Assembly (NCBI GenBank): GCA_011174795.1
Contig: DUEY01000008.1
Coordinates: 1-46,395, forward strand
DNA length: 46,395 bases
From: Dehalococcoidia bacterium
Lineage (GTDB): Bacteria > Chloroflexota > Dehalococcoidia > SZUA-161
Direction of reading: 5' to 3'
The notes under the pieces were generated by a model. The model was not told where the DNA came from, did no database searches, and worked only from the letters and a program-made list of their open reading frames with translations. Position numbers and translations under genes: made by a program. Shown one piece after another: positions 7,314 through 15,245 of the stretch. Position 1 is the first letter of the stretch. The number at the start of each line of letters is the position of its first letter.

Positions 7314-7817
7314 ATGAGTATGACTGTGGCCTCTCTTGAAATAACCAGCGCCAGCGTGGAGCGGACTCGTAAGCTCGGGACAAGGCTTGGCGAGCTGGCT
7401 GAACCCGGGGATGTGATACTGCTTGTAGGCCAGTTGGGCGTGGGTAAGACCTGCCTCACCCAGGGAGTTGCCTGGGGTTTGGGGATCGATGACTACACCG
7501 CGAGCCCTTCATTCGTGTTAGTGAGGGAGTATCAGGGCAGGCTGCCCTTATATCATATTGACTTCTACCGGCTCGACAGGCTCGAAGAGGTTGCCGACCT
7601 GGGGCTCGATGACTACCTCTACGGCGGCGGCTTGTGTGTCGTGGAGTGGGCGGACAAGGGACTGGGTGCGCTGCCGGAGGAGCACCTGCTTATCGAGATG
7701 CAGCACCTCGCCCCGACCAAGCGTAAGCTCAGCTTTTTTGCCCGGGGGGTGAGATATGAGGAGATGTTAGCCCAGATGAAGCTTTCGACGAAGGTGCGTA
7801 AAGCGAAAGGCCGCTGA
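7314..7817 (+). CDS. tsaE: tRNA threonylcarbamoyladenosine biosynthesis ATPase TsaE
   Basis: A 167-residue P-loop ATPase that works with TsaB and TsaD in making N6-threonylcarbamoyladenosine at position 37 of ANN-decoding tRNAs. The Walker A is GQLGVGKT, followed by LTQGVAWGLG, SPSFVLVREYQG (switch-like region) and LYHIDFYRLD. VVEWADKG is the Walker B-like end. I start it at the ATG at 7314 because the 46 extra residues in the ORF track have no family similarity and cover a strong hairpin. tsaB is 2.5 kb further on, beyond an RND exporter gene; TsaD and TsaC are not in this window. Confidence 0.92.
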   Translation: MSMTVASLEITSASVERTRKLGTRLGELAEPGDVILLVGQLGVGKTCLTQGVAWGLGIDDYTASPSFVLVREYQGRLPLYHIDFYRLDRLEEVADLGLDDYLYGGGLCVVEWADKGLGALPEEHLLIEMQHLAPTKRKLSFFARGVRYEEMLAQMKLSTKVRKAKGR

Positions 7818-7869
7818 TTGAGAAAAATCCAATTTATTGCAGTCTGAATGCGATGACCTAGAGAGAAAC

Positions 7870-10323
7870 ATGGAGAAGCTGGGAAGACTCGTTTCAACAA
7901 GGCCGCTGATTACAGTAATCGTGATTATCCTGATCACGCTGGCTATGGGTGCGCTGGCGGGAACTCTCGAGACCGAGATGGGTTGGGAGTCATGGATGCC
8001 TGATACCAAAGAGGTCCGGGCTATTGACGAGATAGACGATGATTTTGGCAATGTCGAGTATGCCGAGGTGCTGGTAAAGTCACACGTTAGCGATATGCTC
8101 ACAACAGCGGGTATGCTGGACGTACTTCATGTGGTGAAAGCGCTCTACGAGGACGAGCAGGTAAACTCTACGCTATCTGAGACGAAGGAGAGCATTCACA
8201 TCGCCGGTATCATCGCGGGCTATGCACTCAGGGAAACAAGTCTTGCTCCGACGATAGATGACCGGATAGCACAGATTGAACAGATGAGCGATGCTGAGAT
8301 AAAGGCGAGTCTCGCTTCCTTTCTCGAAGACACCTCTATCCCTCAGAGCTACCGGGATGAGGCACTGATGACACTTTCAAAGGAGTACACGGAGACCGGA
8401 AAGGCGAAGGCAACAGCGGTATTTCTCTTTATCGATCGCTCTGTCGGCCTCGATGAGGTTCGTGAGGTAGAGCTAAGGATAGAAGATATCGTGAAAGACG
8501 CTGCTGCAGCGGGCAACTCCGACATGAGTGTATACGGAGACCTGTTGCTGGACTACCACGTCGAAGAAGAAACTATGACACAGTTCGTGTATGTCTTTAT
8601 CGCAGCTACCATAGGCACGGTAGTAATCAGTTACCTGAACTTTAAGCGTGTCTCGGACATAATTATCAGCGGTTTAGGGCTCCTCTTCGCCGTTATATGG
8701 TGTATGGGCTTTGCTGTGATTATGGGCTGGGATCTCGACGCAATGTCAATGCTGGTGCCTGTATTGCTCATTGGTTTGGGTATAGACTATAGCATTCATA
8801 CATTAATGCATTACCGGGAACGATACCGAAGCGAAGGGGACGTCAGGAGGGCAATACTCTTGGCTATAGCGGCTGTGAGCGTGCCGTTATTGCTGGCAAC
8901 GATTACCACAGCCATAGGATTTATGTCGAACGTTTCCTCCTATTTCTTGGCAGTTAGACACTTTGGCATCCTTGCTGCAGTTGGTATCGTTTTCTGCTTC
9001 ATAGTGATGAATAGCTTCGTACCTGCGGCAAGATTATTGCTGGACCAGCGAACTGTCAGTAAAGGAAAGGCCTTGGGATTCGCCGCGGAGCCAGATGAAG
9101 GTGAGAAGGATGCAACAAGAAAAAACAGTGGCATGCTGCTGGCAACCGGTGAGCGTTTTCTAAAAATACCCGTGATTGTAATCATTGTCGCCGTTGTTCT
9201 TGCGGCAGCCGGGGGATATGGGGCTACACTGTTGGAGATAAACTACACCGAGACGGAGGATTTACCCAGGGGAGCTGAGATCGGAAAGACCCTGGATTAT
9301 ATAAATAGTGAATTCGATGTACAGGCAACGGAAGCGATGAGCATTTTGGTGAAGGGTGATATTACAGACCCTCTGCTTCTGCAAAGAATCGAGGAATCGT
9401 TAGCTAATATGTACGATGATAAGTATGTCCAGAAGCAGGACGGCTACCCGATGGTCGAATGGCTTCTGCCCTTTATATATACCTATGCTAACAGTGAAGC
9501 TGATCCAGCCTTCGCAGAGACCTACCTTGAATATGATACCAATAATGACGGCGTTCTAGACTCACCGAGCAGGGAAAGCTTGACCGTGCTTCTCGACCGG
9601 ATATACAGCAGCAGCGGTGAAACAGAGTTCCTGCTTCACAAGGACGATGACGGGCAATACGATAAGCTCGTCCTCAGGCTATATACCAATACTGAGAATT
9701 TCAAGTACAGCCATGAGCTTATAAAGGAGCTGGAGAAGGATGTGGAGCCGATACGGGCTGTAGCCAATGACGTAGCGGTGACGGGTCTGCCATTGATATA
9801 CGACCTGATGAACATCAACGTCAGAAGCTCTTCCCTATTCTCCACACTCTATTGTGCCCTCGCGGCACTTGTCGTACTCACGATTACATTCTTCATGATG
9901 GGCAGGTCTCTTGTCCTGGGCGTAATTACAACCATTCCTGTGGTCTTAGTCGTATTCTGGACTTACGGTACGCTCAAGCTCCTCGGGTTTCCGCTTAATT
10001 TCGAGGTTGCCCTGGTAGGTGCCCTGACTATTGCGCTTGGCATCGACTATTCGATTCATGTCAGTTACAGGTTCTTTCATGAGCAAAGGGAAGGATATGA
10101 CGCAATGACGAGCTACAGGAATACAGTAATGCATACCGGCCGGAATATATTCTTTTCTGCAATCACAACAGCGTTTGTTTTCATCGCGATGATGGCCCTG
10201 AACACAGAGGCGACAACATACTTCGGCGCTGCGGGAGCAATCGCGATAATCTACAGCTTTATTGCAGCAGTGGTGGTATTGCCAGTCCTCCTGATATTAC
10301 GAAACAGGCTACAAGCAAAATAA
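7870..10323 (+). CDS. RND/MMPL-family exporter (SSD-type, 12 TM)
   Basis: An 817-residue membrane protein with the doubled architecture of RND superfamily exporters. Each half has one TM helix, a large extracytoplasmic loop and five TM helices. Both halves carry the core IGLGIDYSIH or IALGIDYSIH motif in TM4, which marks the MMPL/HpnN-like predicted-exporter subgroup; TM ends such as ATITTAIGFMSNV and AITTAFVFIAMM repeat this symmetry. Substrates of this group include lipids and hopanoids, but none can be assigned here. The second extracytoplasmic loop has a DTNNDGVLD stretch like a calcium-binding EF-hand loop that the first loop lacks. The start at 7870 has GAGAG upstream; the ORF track's earlier TTG is less likely. 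It sits between tsaE and tsaB. Confidence 0.88.
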   Translation: MEKLGRLVSTRPLITVIVIILITLAMGALAGTLETEMGWESWMPDTKEVRAIDEIDDDFGNVEYAEVLVKSHVSDMLTTAGMLDVLHVVKALYEDEQVNSTLSETKESIHIAGIIAGYALRETSLAPTIDDRIAQIEQMSDAEIKASLASFLEDTSIPQSYRDEALMTLSKEYTETGKAKATAVFLFIDRSVGLDEVREVELRIEDIVKDAAAAGNSDMSVYGDLLLDYHVEEETMTQFVYVFIAATIGTVVISYLNFKRVSDIIISGLGLLFAVIWCMGFAVIMGWDLDAMSMLVPVLLIGLGIDYSIHTLMHYRERYRSEGDVRRAILLAIAAVSVPLLLATITTAIGFMSNVSSYFLAVRHFGILAAVGIVFCFIVMNSFVPAARLLLDQRTVSKGKALGFAAEPDEGEKDATRKNSGMLLATGERFLKIPVIVIIVAVVLAAAGGYGATLLEINYTETEDLPRGAEIGKTLDYINSEFDVQATEAMSILVKGDITDPLLLQRIEESLANMYDDKYVQKQDGYPMVEWLLPFIYTYANSEADPAFAETYLEYDTNNDGVLDSPSRESLTVLLDRIYSSSGETEFLLHKDDDGQYDKLVLRLYTNTENFKYSHELIKELEKDVEPIRAVANDVAVTGLPLIYDLMNINVRSSSLFSTLYCALAALVVLTITFFMMGRSLVLGVITTIPVVLVVFWTYGTLKLLGFPLNFEVALVGALTIALGIDYSIHVSYRFFHEQREGYDAMTSYRNTVMHTGRNIFFSAITTAFVFIAMMALNTEATTYFGAAGAIAIIYSFIAAVVVLPVLLILRNRLQAK

Positions 10324-10326
10324 GCA

Positions 10327-10355
10327 TTTACTCCAGTCTACCTATATTTTATTAT
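10327..10355 (+). promoter_or_regulatory. Putative promoter of tsaB
   Basis: TTTACT (10327-10332), 17 bp, TATTAT (10350-10355). The leader would be about 40 nt and holds an AAGGA ribosome site 5 nt before the GTG start. Boxes match 4 and 5 of 6 consensus bases. Confidence 0.4.
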
Positions 10356-10402
10356 GACATGATCAGGTTGAGCGGATTAATATTTGTTATAAGGATAACT
10401 GT

Positions 10403-11086
10403 GTGGAGCTAGCAATTGATACCTCAACCGAAACGGCTTACCTTGTCCTGTCATCACAGGGTGAGGTGCTTGCTGAGATAGCCTGGCATGCAGGACAGAA
10501 CCACACCGTAGAGCTTATGCCCAACCTCGTCCAGCTTCTGCATCGAAATGGATCGAGCCTCCAGTATATGGGTGGTATTATCGTAGCCAGAGGCCCCGGT
10601 AGCTTCAATGGTTTGCGGGTGGGCATGAGTGTGGCCAAGGGGATTGCCATGGCCCTGAAGATCCCCCTAGTGGGCGTGAGCACCCTTGAGGTAGAGGCTC
10701 TGCCCCATGCAGCCACGGGTTTGCCCATCTGCCCGATATTGAATGCCGGTCGAGGTGAGGTGGCCACAGCGCTTTTCCAGACTAAAAAAGGAAAGTGGCG
10801 GCGTCTGGTCGAGGAACACATAACCTCGTTCAATGGCTTGATTTCCGGGATTGAAGAACGAACCGTTTTCTGCGGCGAAATCCCTGAAGAAGCAACGGCG
10901 CAAATCAGGGACAGGCTGGGTGACAAGGCCGTATTTGTTGAGGAAATTAGTGCACTGCGTCGAGCACAAAGTCTGGCTGAGCTTGGCTGGAGAAGGCTCG
11001 AGACTGGCGATTATGACCACCCCCCTACCCTCCAGCCGCTGTATCTGAGGAGGCCGTCGATAACAATCAGCCACCGGAGGCGGTAG
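10403..11086 (+). CDS. tsaB: tRNA threonylcarbamoyladenosine biosynthesis protein TsaB
   Basis: A 227-residue ASKHA-fold protein. TsaB is the non-catalytic partner of TsaD in the t6A complex. The N-terminus ELAIDTSTETAYLVL, the GGIIVARGPGSFNGLRVGMSVAKG motif and GVSTLEVEA are diagnostic. NAGRGEVATALF matches the conserved dimer region. The start codon is GTG, with AAGGA 5 nt upstream. The gap to the THEP1-like gene is 23 nt, and ndk follows, so these three are probably co-transcribed. Family assignment is firm; it lacks a fused RimI domain, which is separate or absent here. Confidence 0.93.
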   Translation: MELAIDTSTETAYLVLSSQGEVLAEIAWHAGQNHTVELMPNLVQLLHRNGSSLQYMGGIIVARGPGSFNGLRVGMSVAKGIAMALKIPLVGVSTLEVEALPHAATGLPICPILNAGRGEVATALFQTKKGKWRRLVEEHITSFNGLISGIEERTVFCGEIPEEATAQIRDRLGDKAVFVEEISALRRAQSLAELGWRRLETGDYDHPPTLQPLYLRRPSITISHRRR

Positions 11087-11112
11087 GATAAGTATTATGT
11101 TAAGTTGTTGTG

Positions 11113-11628
11113 ATGAAGAGAGTGTATCTTCTTAGCGGCAAGCCTGGCAGCGGAAAGACCACCATTATCAAGGAGGTACTCTCCAGAGTGGGAAGAAGCG
11201 CTGGGGGCTTTTACACTGAGGAGATACGTGACCGCGGTGTCCGGCAGGGGTTCCGGATTATCACTCTCGATGGCAACGACGCCACCTTAGCCCATGTCAG
11301 TATCCCTAGCCCCTACCGCGTCAGCAAGTATGGTGTCGACGTCGGCAATATCAACGAAGTGGCTGTTCCTTCTGTGAGAGAGGCGATACACAATCGCGAC
11401 GTCGTGGTTATTGACGAGATTGGAAAGATGGAGCTTTTTTCAGAAGCATTTAAGGACGCTGTGCTCGAAGCAATAGAGAGCGGTAAGAAGGTACTGGGAA
11501 CCATAATTCTCGCCTCGCACCCCTGGGCTGACGGTGTGAAACGGCGTGTCGAGGTGGAGATCATTCCGGTAGCAAGGGACAACCAGCATGAAGTAATAAA
11601 GAGGTTAATGCAGTGGCTGGAATCCTGA
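11113..11628 (+). CDS. THEP1-type nucleoside-triphosphatase
   Basis: A 171-residue P-loop NTPase. Near the N-terminus is Walker A GKPGSGKTT; AGGFYTEEIRDRGVRQGF is the THEP1 family hallmark, and VVVIDEIGKMELFS is Walker B. KKVLGTIILASHPWAD matches the C-terminal part. Characterised archaeal and bacterial homologues hydrolyse NTPs and dNTPs slowly; the physiological role is unsettled (nucleotide or nucleic-acid related). A GTG three bases earlier could also be the start. The gene lies between tsaB and ndk. Confidence 0.9.
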   Translation: MKRVYLLSGKPGSGKTTIIKEVLSRVGRSAGGFYTEEIRDRGVRQGFRIITLDGNDATLAHVSIPSPYRVSKYGVDVGNINEVAVPSVREAIHNRDVVVIDEIGKMELFSEAFKDAVLEAIESGKKVLGTIILASHPWADGVKRRVEVEIIPVARDNQHEVIKRLMQWLES

Positions 11629-11668
11629 GCGGCTTTACCTTAATATAGGCTTGGGGAAGGTATAAAGA

Positions 11669-12085
11669 ATGGAAAGAACCCTTGTATTGGTCAAGCCCGA
11701 CGCCGTGCAGCGGGGGCTGGTCGGCGAAATCCTATCCCGCCTCGAGAGGACAGGACTTAAGCTGGTTGCCATGAAGATGCTCCGGATGGACAGGGGGATG
11801 GCGGAGCGGCACTATGCTGTCCACCGCGACCAGCCATTCTTCGAAGGGCTGGTGCAGTTCATAATCTCAGGCCCGCTCATTGCCGCCATTTACGAGGGCC
11901 CAAATGCAGTCGAGGTCATGCGCAGCGTTATGGGGGTGACCGACCCTACCCGGGCAGACCCCGGTACTATCAGGGCGGACTTGGCCCAGGATACCAGGCA
12001 CAATCTGGTTCACGGGTCGGACTCAGTAGAAAATGCGGAAATGGAGATAAGCCTTTTCTTCAATCCCGAGGAGGTGGTGGGCTAA
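11669..12085 (+). CDS. ndk: Nucleoside diphosphate kinase
   Basis: A 138-residue NDK that moves the gamma-phosphate from ATP to other (d)NDPs. ERTLVLVKPDAVQRGLVGEI is the N-terminal signature. The phospho-accepting His is in RHNLVHGSDS, the family's NxxHGSD motif. The Kpn-loop region is VMRSVMGVTDPTRADPGTIR. Length is close to the usual 140-150. GGGGAAGG lies upstream of the ATG. It follows the THEP1-type NTPase by 40 nt and converges on rsfS. Confidence 0.97.
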   Translation: MERTLVLVKPDAVQRGLVGEILSRLERTGLKLVAMKMLRMDRGMAERHYAVHRDQPFFEGLVQFIISGPLIAAIYEGPNAVEVMRSVMGVTDPTRADPGTIRADLAQDTRHNLVHGSDSVENAEMEISLFFNPEEVVG

Positions 12086-12107
12086 CAGCAATGGTCAGAC
12101 CGGTGTG

Positions 12108-12452
12108 TTATTGAATCCTGACCACGGGGGCTGCCTCACTCCATAGCTTCTCAAGCTCGTAGTATTCTCGCTCGGGTTTGGCGAAAACATGCACTATGAC
12201 GGTACCGAAATCGAGGAGCACCCATCCCGAGTCCTCACTGCCTTCACGTTTATAGAGCTTAATCCCCTCCCTGTTCAGTGCTTCGTCGATATCGTCGCAG
12301 ATAGCGCGAATCTGGCGGTCGCTGTCAGCGTTGCAGATTACAAAGTAGTCGGCGAAGTAGGATACCTGTCTGATATCCAGCATGAGGATATCGACAGCCT
12401 GTTTATCGAGGGCAACCTCAACAGCCTTCTTGGCTATTTCAGCAGATTCCAG
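12108..12452 (-). CDS. rsfS: Ribosomal silencing factor RsfS, probably using a CTG start
   Basis: RsfS binds ribosomal protein uL14 and blocks subunit joining when nutrients are low. The core DIRQVSYFADYFVICNA and GWVLLDFGTVIVHVF match the family. The first ATG in frame (12383) would remove the conserved N-terminal helix, which is present upstream as ESAEIAKKAVEVALDKQAVDIL. No ATG, GTG or TTG exists between it and the upstream in-frame stop. A CTG at 12452 gives a normal length of 114 residues, with AGGGGAG 11 nt upstream and a promoter just before. I therefore call CTG as the start; this is an inference. It converges with ndk. Confidence 0.88.
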   Translation of the reverse strand: MESAEIAKKAVEVALDKQAVDILMLDIRQVSYFADYFVICNADSDRQIRAICDDIDEALNREGIKLYKREGSEDSGWVLLDFGTVIVHVFAKPEREYYELEKLWSEAAPVVRIQ

Positions 12453-12490
12453 AACTAACCCTGCTCCCCTAGCTGTAGATTGATAGATAT

Positions 12491-12518
12491 ATTATAACAC
12501 CGCTGTCATCATGTTCAA
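12491..12518 (-). promoter_or_regulatory. Promoter of rsfS
   Basis: TTGAAC (12518-12513), 16 bp, perfect TATAAT (12496-12491) on the minus strand. The start of the RNA, near 12484, allows a 32-nt leader to the CTG at 12452 with its AGGGGAG site. Confidence 0.6.
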
Positions 12519-12529
12519 TCAGCGAAAAC

Positions 12530-12559
12530 TTGACTACTACTCCTGTGCGCTAATATTAT
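12530..12559 (+). promoter_or_regulatory. Promoter of the Thr/Pro-rich surface protein gene
   Basis: TTGACT (12530-12535), 18 bp, TATTAT (12554-12559). It is divergent from the rsfS promoter, with 11 bp between the two -35 boxes. The leader before the ATG at 12578 would be about 12 nt. Confidence 0.5.
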
Positions 12560-12577
12560 TGAGGCGTCTTTTTAACC

Positions 12578-14440
12578 ATGTTCTTGTGCAACTTAAAGTC
12601 CCCGTGCTTCAAATGTGTTGTTATCATCGCTATGGTCGTGGCTTACCCGTTGATAGCTATTTCCTCCGGGGCTTGGGATAATCTGCTGGAGAACCCTGGA
12701 TTTGAGAATGGCACCACTGGCTGGCAGGTATATGGCGGTGGCACTCTTTCCGCTGTGGGAACTCCTGTTCATAGTGGAAGCTCCGCTGGCGCCTTAACGA
12801 GCAATAATGCCGTTATGAAGCAGATTTACCAGGTTATCCGCGTTTCGCCAGGCGAGCATTATACTTTCAGCGGTTACGCTGTGAAAAACGATTCCGATAT
12901 CGAGATGATTTATCTACGAATCTCGTGGTACGAGAGTGAAGACGGCTTTGGAGATGAAATATCCCATATAGACTCCTCGTGGTTGACATCCGATAATCCC
13001 GATTATCGGCTTCTGACGGTGAACGGGACCGCACCGTCGACGGCGCACTCAGCTAAGGGCAGAGCTCTGTTGAAACCCTACTCAACAACCTCTGCCATCG
13101 CTTACTTTGACGACCTCAGCTTTGAAGGACCAGCCCCCACACCCGAACCTACGCCTACTCCTGCCCCTACGTTTACTCCCTACCCGACTCACACGTCTAC
13201 CCCCATACCCACATCAACGTCAACATGTACTCCAACCCCTGTGCCAACAGCCAATCCAACGGCAACATCTGGTTCGACCCCTACCGATGAACCTACCTCA
13301 ACACCAGCCTGCACGCTTACAGCCACACCAACATCTACTCCAAAGCCCACGACTGGCTCGACGCCTACTCCTACCCTGACTTCCACGCCGGCGTCCACGT
13401 TTACCGCCACGCCAACTGCCGACCCTACGCCGACACCTGTTTCGTCGGCAACCTACACGCCTACGTTGACATCGACGCCGCAGTCTACACCCTTACCAAC
13501 ATCTACTCCCACTTCCACCGCGACCCCGACCCCAACTTCCACACTAACGCCTACACCTTCAACAACCCCTTTTCCAGTAAGCGGCAGCGATATCGTGATT
13601 AACGAGTTTCAATATGATGCCATCCAGGCAGGTATGGATGCTGCCTTTGAGTGGCTGGAACTTATGAATCAGACGGCGCGGACGATCGAACTAGAGGGAT
13701 GGAGGATCGAAGATAACTATGAAGATGACGAGATCCCGAAATTGCAACTGCCGGCCGGAGGATTTGCTGTAGTCGCGACAGGAACCGGTTTCTATGACAA
13801 TTTCCCGAGCTTTTCCGGCGATATAGTTTTTATAGCCGATGGCACGATCGGCAACGGATTGAGCAATTCCGGTGACCGACTCTACCTTGTCGATTCGACG
13901 GGGAAGGTTATTGATGCCGTATCTTATGGTAATGATGAGGTTGTGTTCTCTCCGTCTTGCCGGGATGTGGCCGAAGGTCACTCTCTGGAGCGTCAGCCCG
14001 CGGGCTTCGATACCGACCAGGCCAGCGACTTTGTAGACAATGGCACTCCCACTCCCGGCTCCGGTTTAGCCTCCCCCACACCCACCTTACCCCCTACTAA
14101 GGCACCGACAACTACGGCAACGCCTGCGCCGACACTACCAGACACCAGCGCCAAAGAGAATATTGTCACACCTACTGCTACTCCAACGGTTACCCCGACA
14201 TCTGGCGCTTCACTTACCGCCACACTTACTCCTAGGCCGACTGACCTCTTTGGGTCTGTCTTAAACGTTACGCCGACGGTTTCGCCGACCCCAACGTCAA
14301 CAGAAACACCTTCGGCGAATCAAACGCCAGCCATTCCTGAAGGCTCGGCCAGCCCCTGGCTGTATTTAGTCATCCTTATCATGATACTGACATGGATGGT
14401 TGCGCAGACCCTGTATTTCCGGCACCGCACGCAGGGCTGA
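12578..14440 (+). CDS. Anchored surface protein: CBM-like domain, Thr/Pro stalks, lamin-tail domain, C-terminal TM
   Basis: A 620-residue exported protein. Residues about 14-32 are a hydrophobic signal sequence. Residues about 36-185 resemble a carbohydrate-binding beta-sandwich ([19 protein letters not shown] and ending [10 protein letters not shown]). A stalk of about 150 residues made of TPTPTS-like repeats follows. Residues about 340-485 form a lamin-tail domain ([48 protein letters not shown]). A second Thr/Pro stretch leads to a TM helix ([16 protein letters not shown]) and a short basic tail. This fits a protein held at the cell surface with its domains outside. Its ligand is unknown, possibly polysaccharide. 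The stalk DNA is low-complexity and prone to copy-number change. Confidence 0.85.
   Translation: MFLCNLKSPCFKCVVIIAMVVAYPLIAISSGAWDNLLENPGFENGTTGWQVYGGGTLSAVGTPVHSGSSAGALTSNNAVMKQIYQVIRVSPGEHYTFSGYAVKNDSDIEMIYLRISWYESEDGFGDEISHIDSSWLTSDNPDYRLLTVNGTAPSTAHSAKGRALLKPYSTTSAIAYFDDLSFEGPAPTPEPTPTPAPTFTPYPTHTSTPIPTSTSTCTPTPVPTANPTATSGSTPTDEPTSTPACTLTATPTSTPKPTTGSTPTPTLTSTPASTFTATPTADPTPTPVSSATYTPTLTSTPQSTPLPTSTPTSTATPTPTSTLTPTPSTTPFPVSGSDIVINEFQYDAIQAGMDAAFEWLELMNQTARTIELEGWRIEDNYEDDEIPKLQLPAGGFAVVATGTGFYDNFPSFSGDIVFIADGTIGNGLSNSGDRLYLVDSTGKVIDAVSYGNDEVVFSPSCRDVAEGHSLERQPAGFDTDQASDFVDNGTPTPGSGLASPTPTLPPTKAPTTTATPAPTLPDTSAKENIVTPTATPTVTPTSGASLTATLTPRPTDLFGSVLNVTPTVSPTPTSTETPSANQTPAIPEGSASPWLYLVILIMILTWMVAQTLYFRHRTQG
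13130..13570 (+). repeat. Low-complexity Thr-Pro coding repeat
   Basis: A CA-rich stretch built from ACNCC-type units (ACTCCT, ACGCCT, ACATCT and the like) encodes the first Thr/Pro/Ser stalk of the surface protein. The units are degenerate at the third base, so the repeat is at the protein level more than at the DNA level. A shorter second block lies at about 14050-14320. Confidence 0.75.
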
Positions 14441-14443
14441 CGT

Positions 14444-14472
14444 TTGCGTGGTCAATTATGGTAGCATATAAT
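14444..14472 (+). promoter_or_regulatory. Promoter of plsC-ispH
   Basis: TTGCGT (14444-14449), 17 bp, perfect TATAAT (14467-14472), just after the stop codon of the surface protein. RNA from here would have a leader of about 98 nt before plsC. Confidence 0.5.
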
Positions 14473-14538
14473 TGGTTGTCTAGAATTAATATGCTATTCG
14501 TATTGGTTGATATTTACGCCATGGACAGTGTGGAGTAA

Positions 14539-14580
14539 ATGCTGATACGGATAGTCAGCATCTCCGAAGCATTTCAATGA
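14539..14580 (+). promoter_or_regulatory. Possible leader ORF and hairpin before plsC
   Basis: An ATG with GGAG 5 nt upstream opens a 13-codon frame (MLIRIVSISEAFQ) whose TGA overlaps the plsC start in an ATGA. Its first half is also one arm of a hairpin, ATGCTGA (14539-14545) with TCAGCAT (14555-14561). This could couple plsC translation to the leader. The ORF is too short to be certain. Confidence 0.35.
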
Positions 14581-15245
14581 AACTGTTCTATGACGCCTGC
14601 AACGCTGCTATGAGGACTCTGCTCATAGCCCTGACGAGATGGCGGGTCGAGGGCAAAGAAAACGTCCCCCGAACGGGTCCCCTGATTATTGTGTCCAATC
14701 ATCTTAATCTCATCGATCCTCCACTGCTCGGCGCCAGCGTCCCTCGAAGGATTAACTTCATGGCAAAGCAGGAGCTGTTCGAGTCGACTTTCTCACGGTT
14801 GGTTGTGGAGAATTATGGGGCCTTTCCGGTAAGGCGGGGACAGTTGGACCGAAAGGCGGTGCGTAATGCGCTGGAGCAGCTCCATCAAGGGGGAGTCCTG
14901 GGTATATTTCCCGAGGGTAAAAGAAGCCATGATTCTCAGTTGCAGGCAGCTCAGCTTGGGGCGTCACTTCTGGCGAGTCGCTCCGGCGTCCCCATAGTCC
15001 CAGTGGGCATCTATGGAAGCGAGCGGGTCAGAGGTGTCAGCTCTGTTTTATTCCAGCGACCGCGCATTACGGTAACTATCGGTCGTCCTTTTATTTTACC
15101 TTCTGATAGGGACAAGCCGACTCGCTCAAGGTTGATTCAACACTCAGATTTGATCATGGAGCGTATAGCGGAGCTTCTGCCTGAAAGCTATCGCGGTGCC
15201 TATAATAATAGGCGAGGTAGCCAAGGAGACGATGGTGAAGATTAA
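14577..15245 (+). CDS. plsC: 1-acyl-sn-glycerol-3-phosphate acyltransferase
   Basis: A 222-residue PlsC-family acyltransferase that makes phosphatidic acid from lysophosphatidic acid and an acyl donor at the inner membrane. The catalytic HxxxxD box is SNHLNLID. FPVRRGQLDRKAVRNALE and GILGFPEGKR-like GVLGIFPEGKRSH are motifs II and III, and VPIVPVGIYGSER is motif IV. A hydrophobic N-terminal stretch likely associates with the membrane. The ispH gene overlaps its last 14 bases, so the two are translationally coupled. In many bacteria plsC and ispH neighbour cmk; no cmk is seen here. A promoter and a possible leader ORF precede it. Confidence 0.92.
   Translation: MKLFYDACNAAMRTLLIALTRWRVEGKENVPRTGPLIIVSNHLNLIDPPLLGASVPRRINFMAKQELFESTFSRLVVENYGAFPVRRGQLDRKAVRNALEQLHQGGVLGIFPEGKRSHDSQLQAAQLGASLLASRSGVPIVPVGIYGSERVRGVSSVLFQRPRITVTIGRPFILPSDRDKPTRSRLIQHSDLIMERIAELLPESYRGAYNNRRGSQGDDGED

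Noticed and set aside
13107-13410. Alternative-frame ORFs in the Thr/Pro region
   Set aside because: The repetitive CA-rich DNA stays open in several frames; only the main frame continues into the signal peptide, lamin-tail domain and TM anchor.
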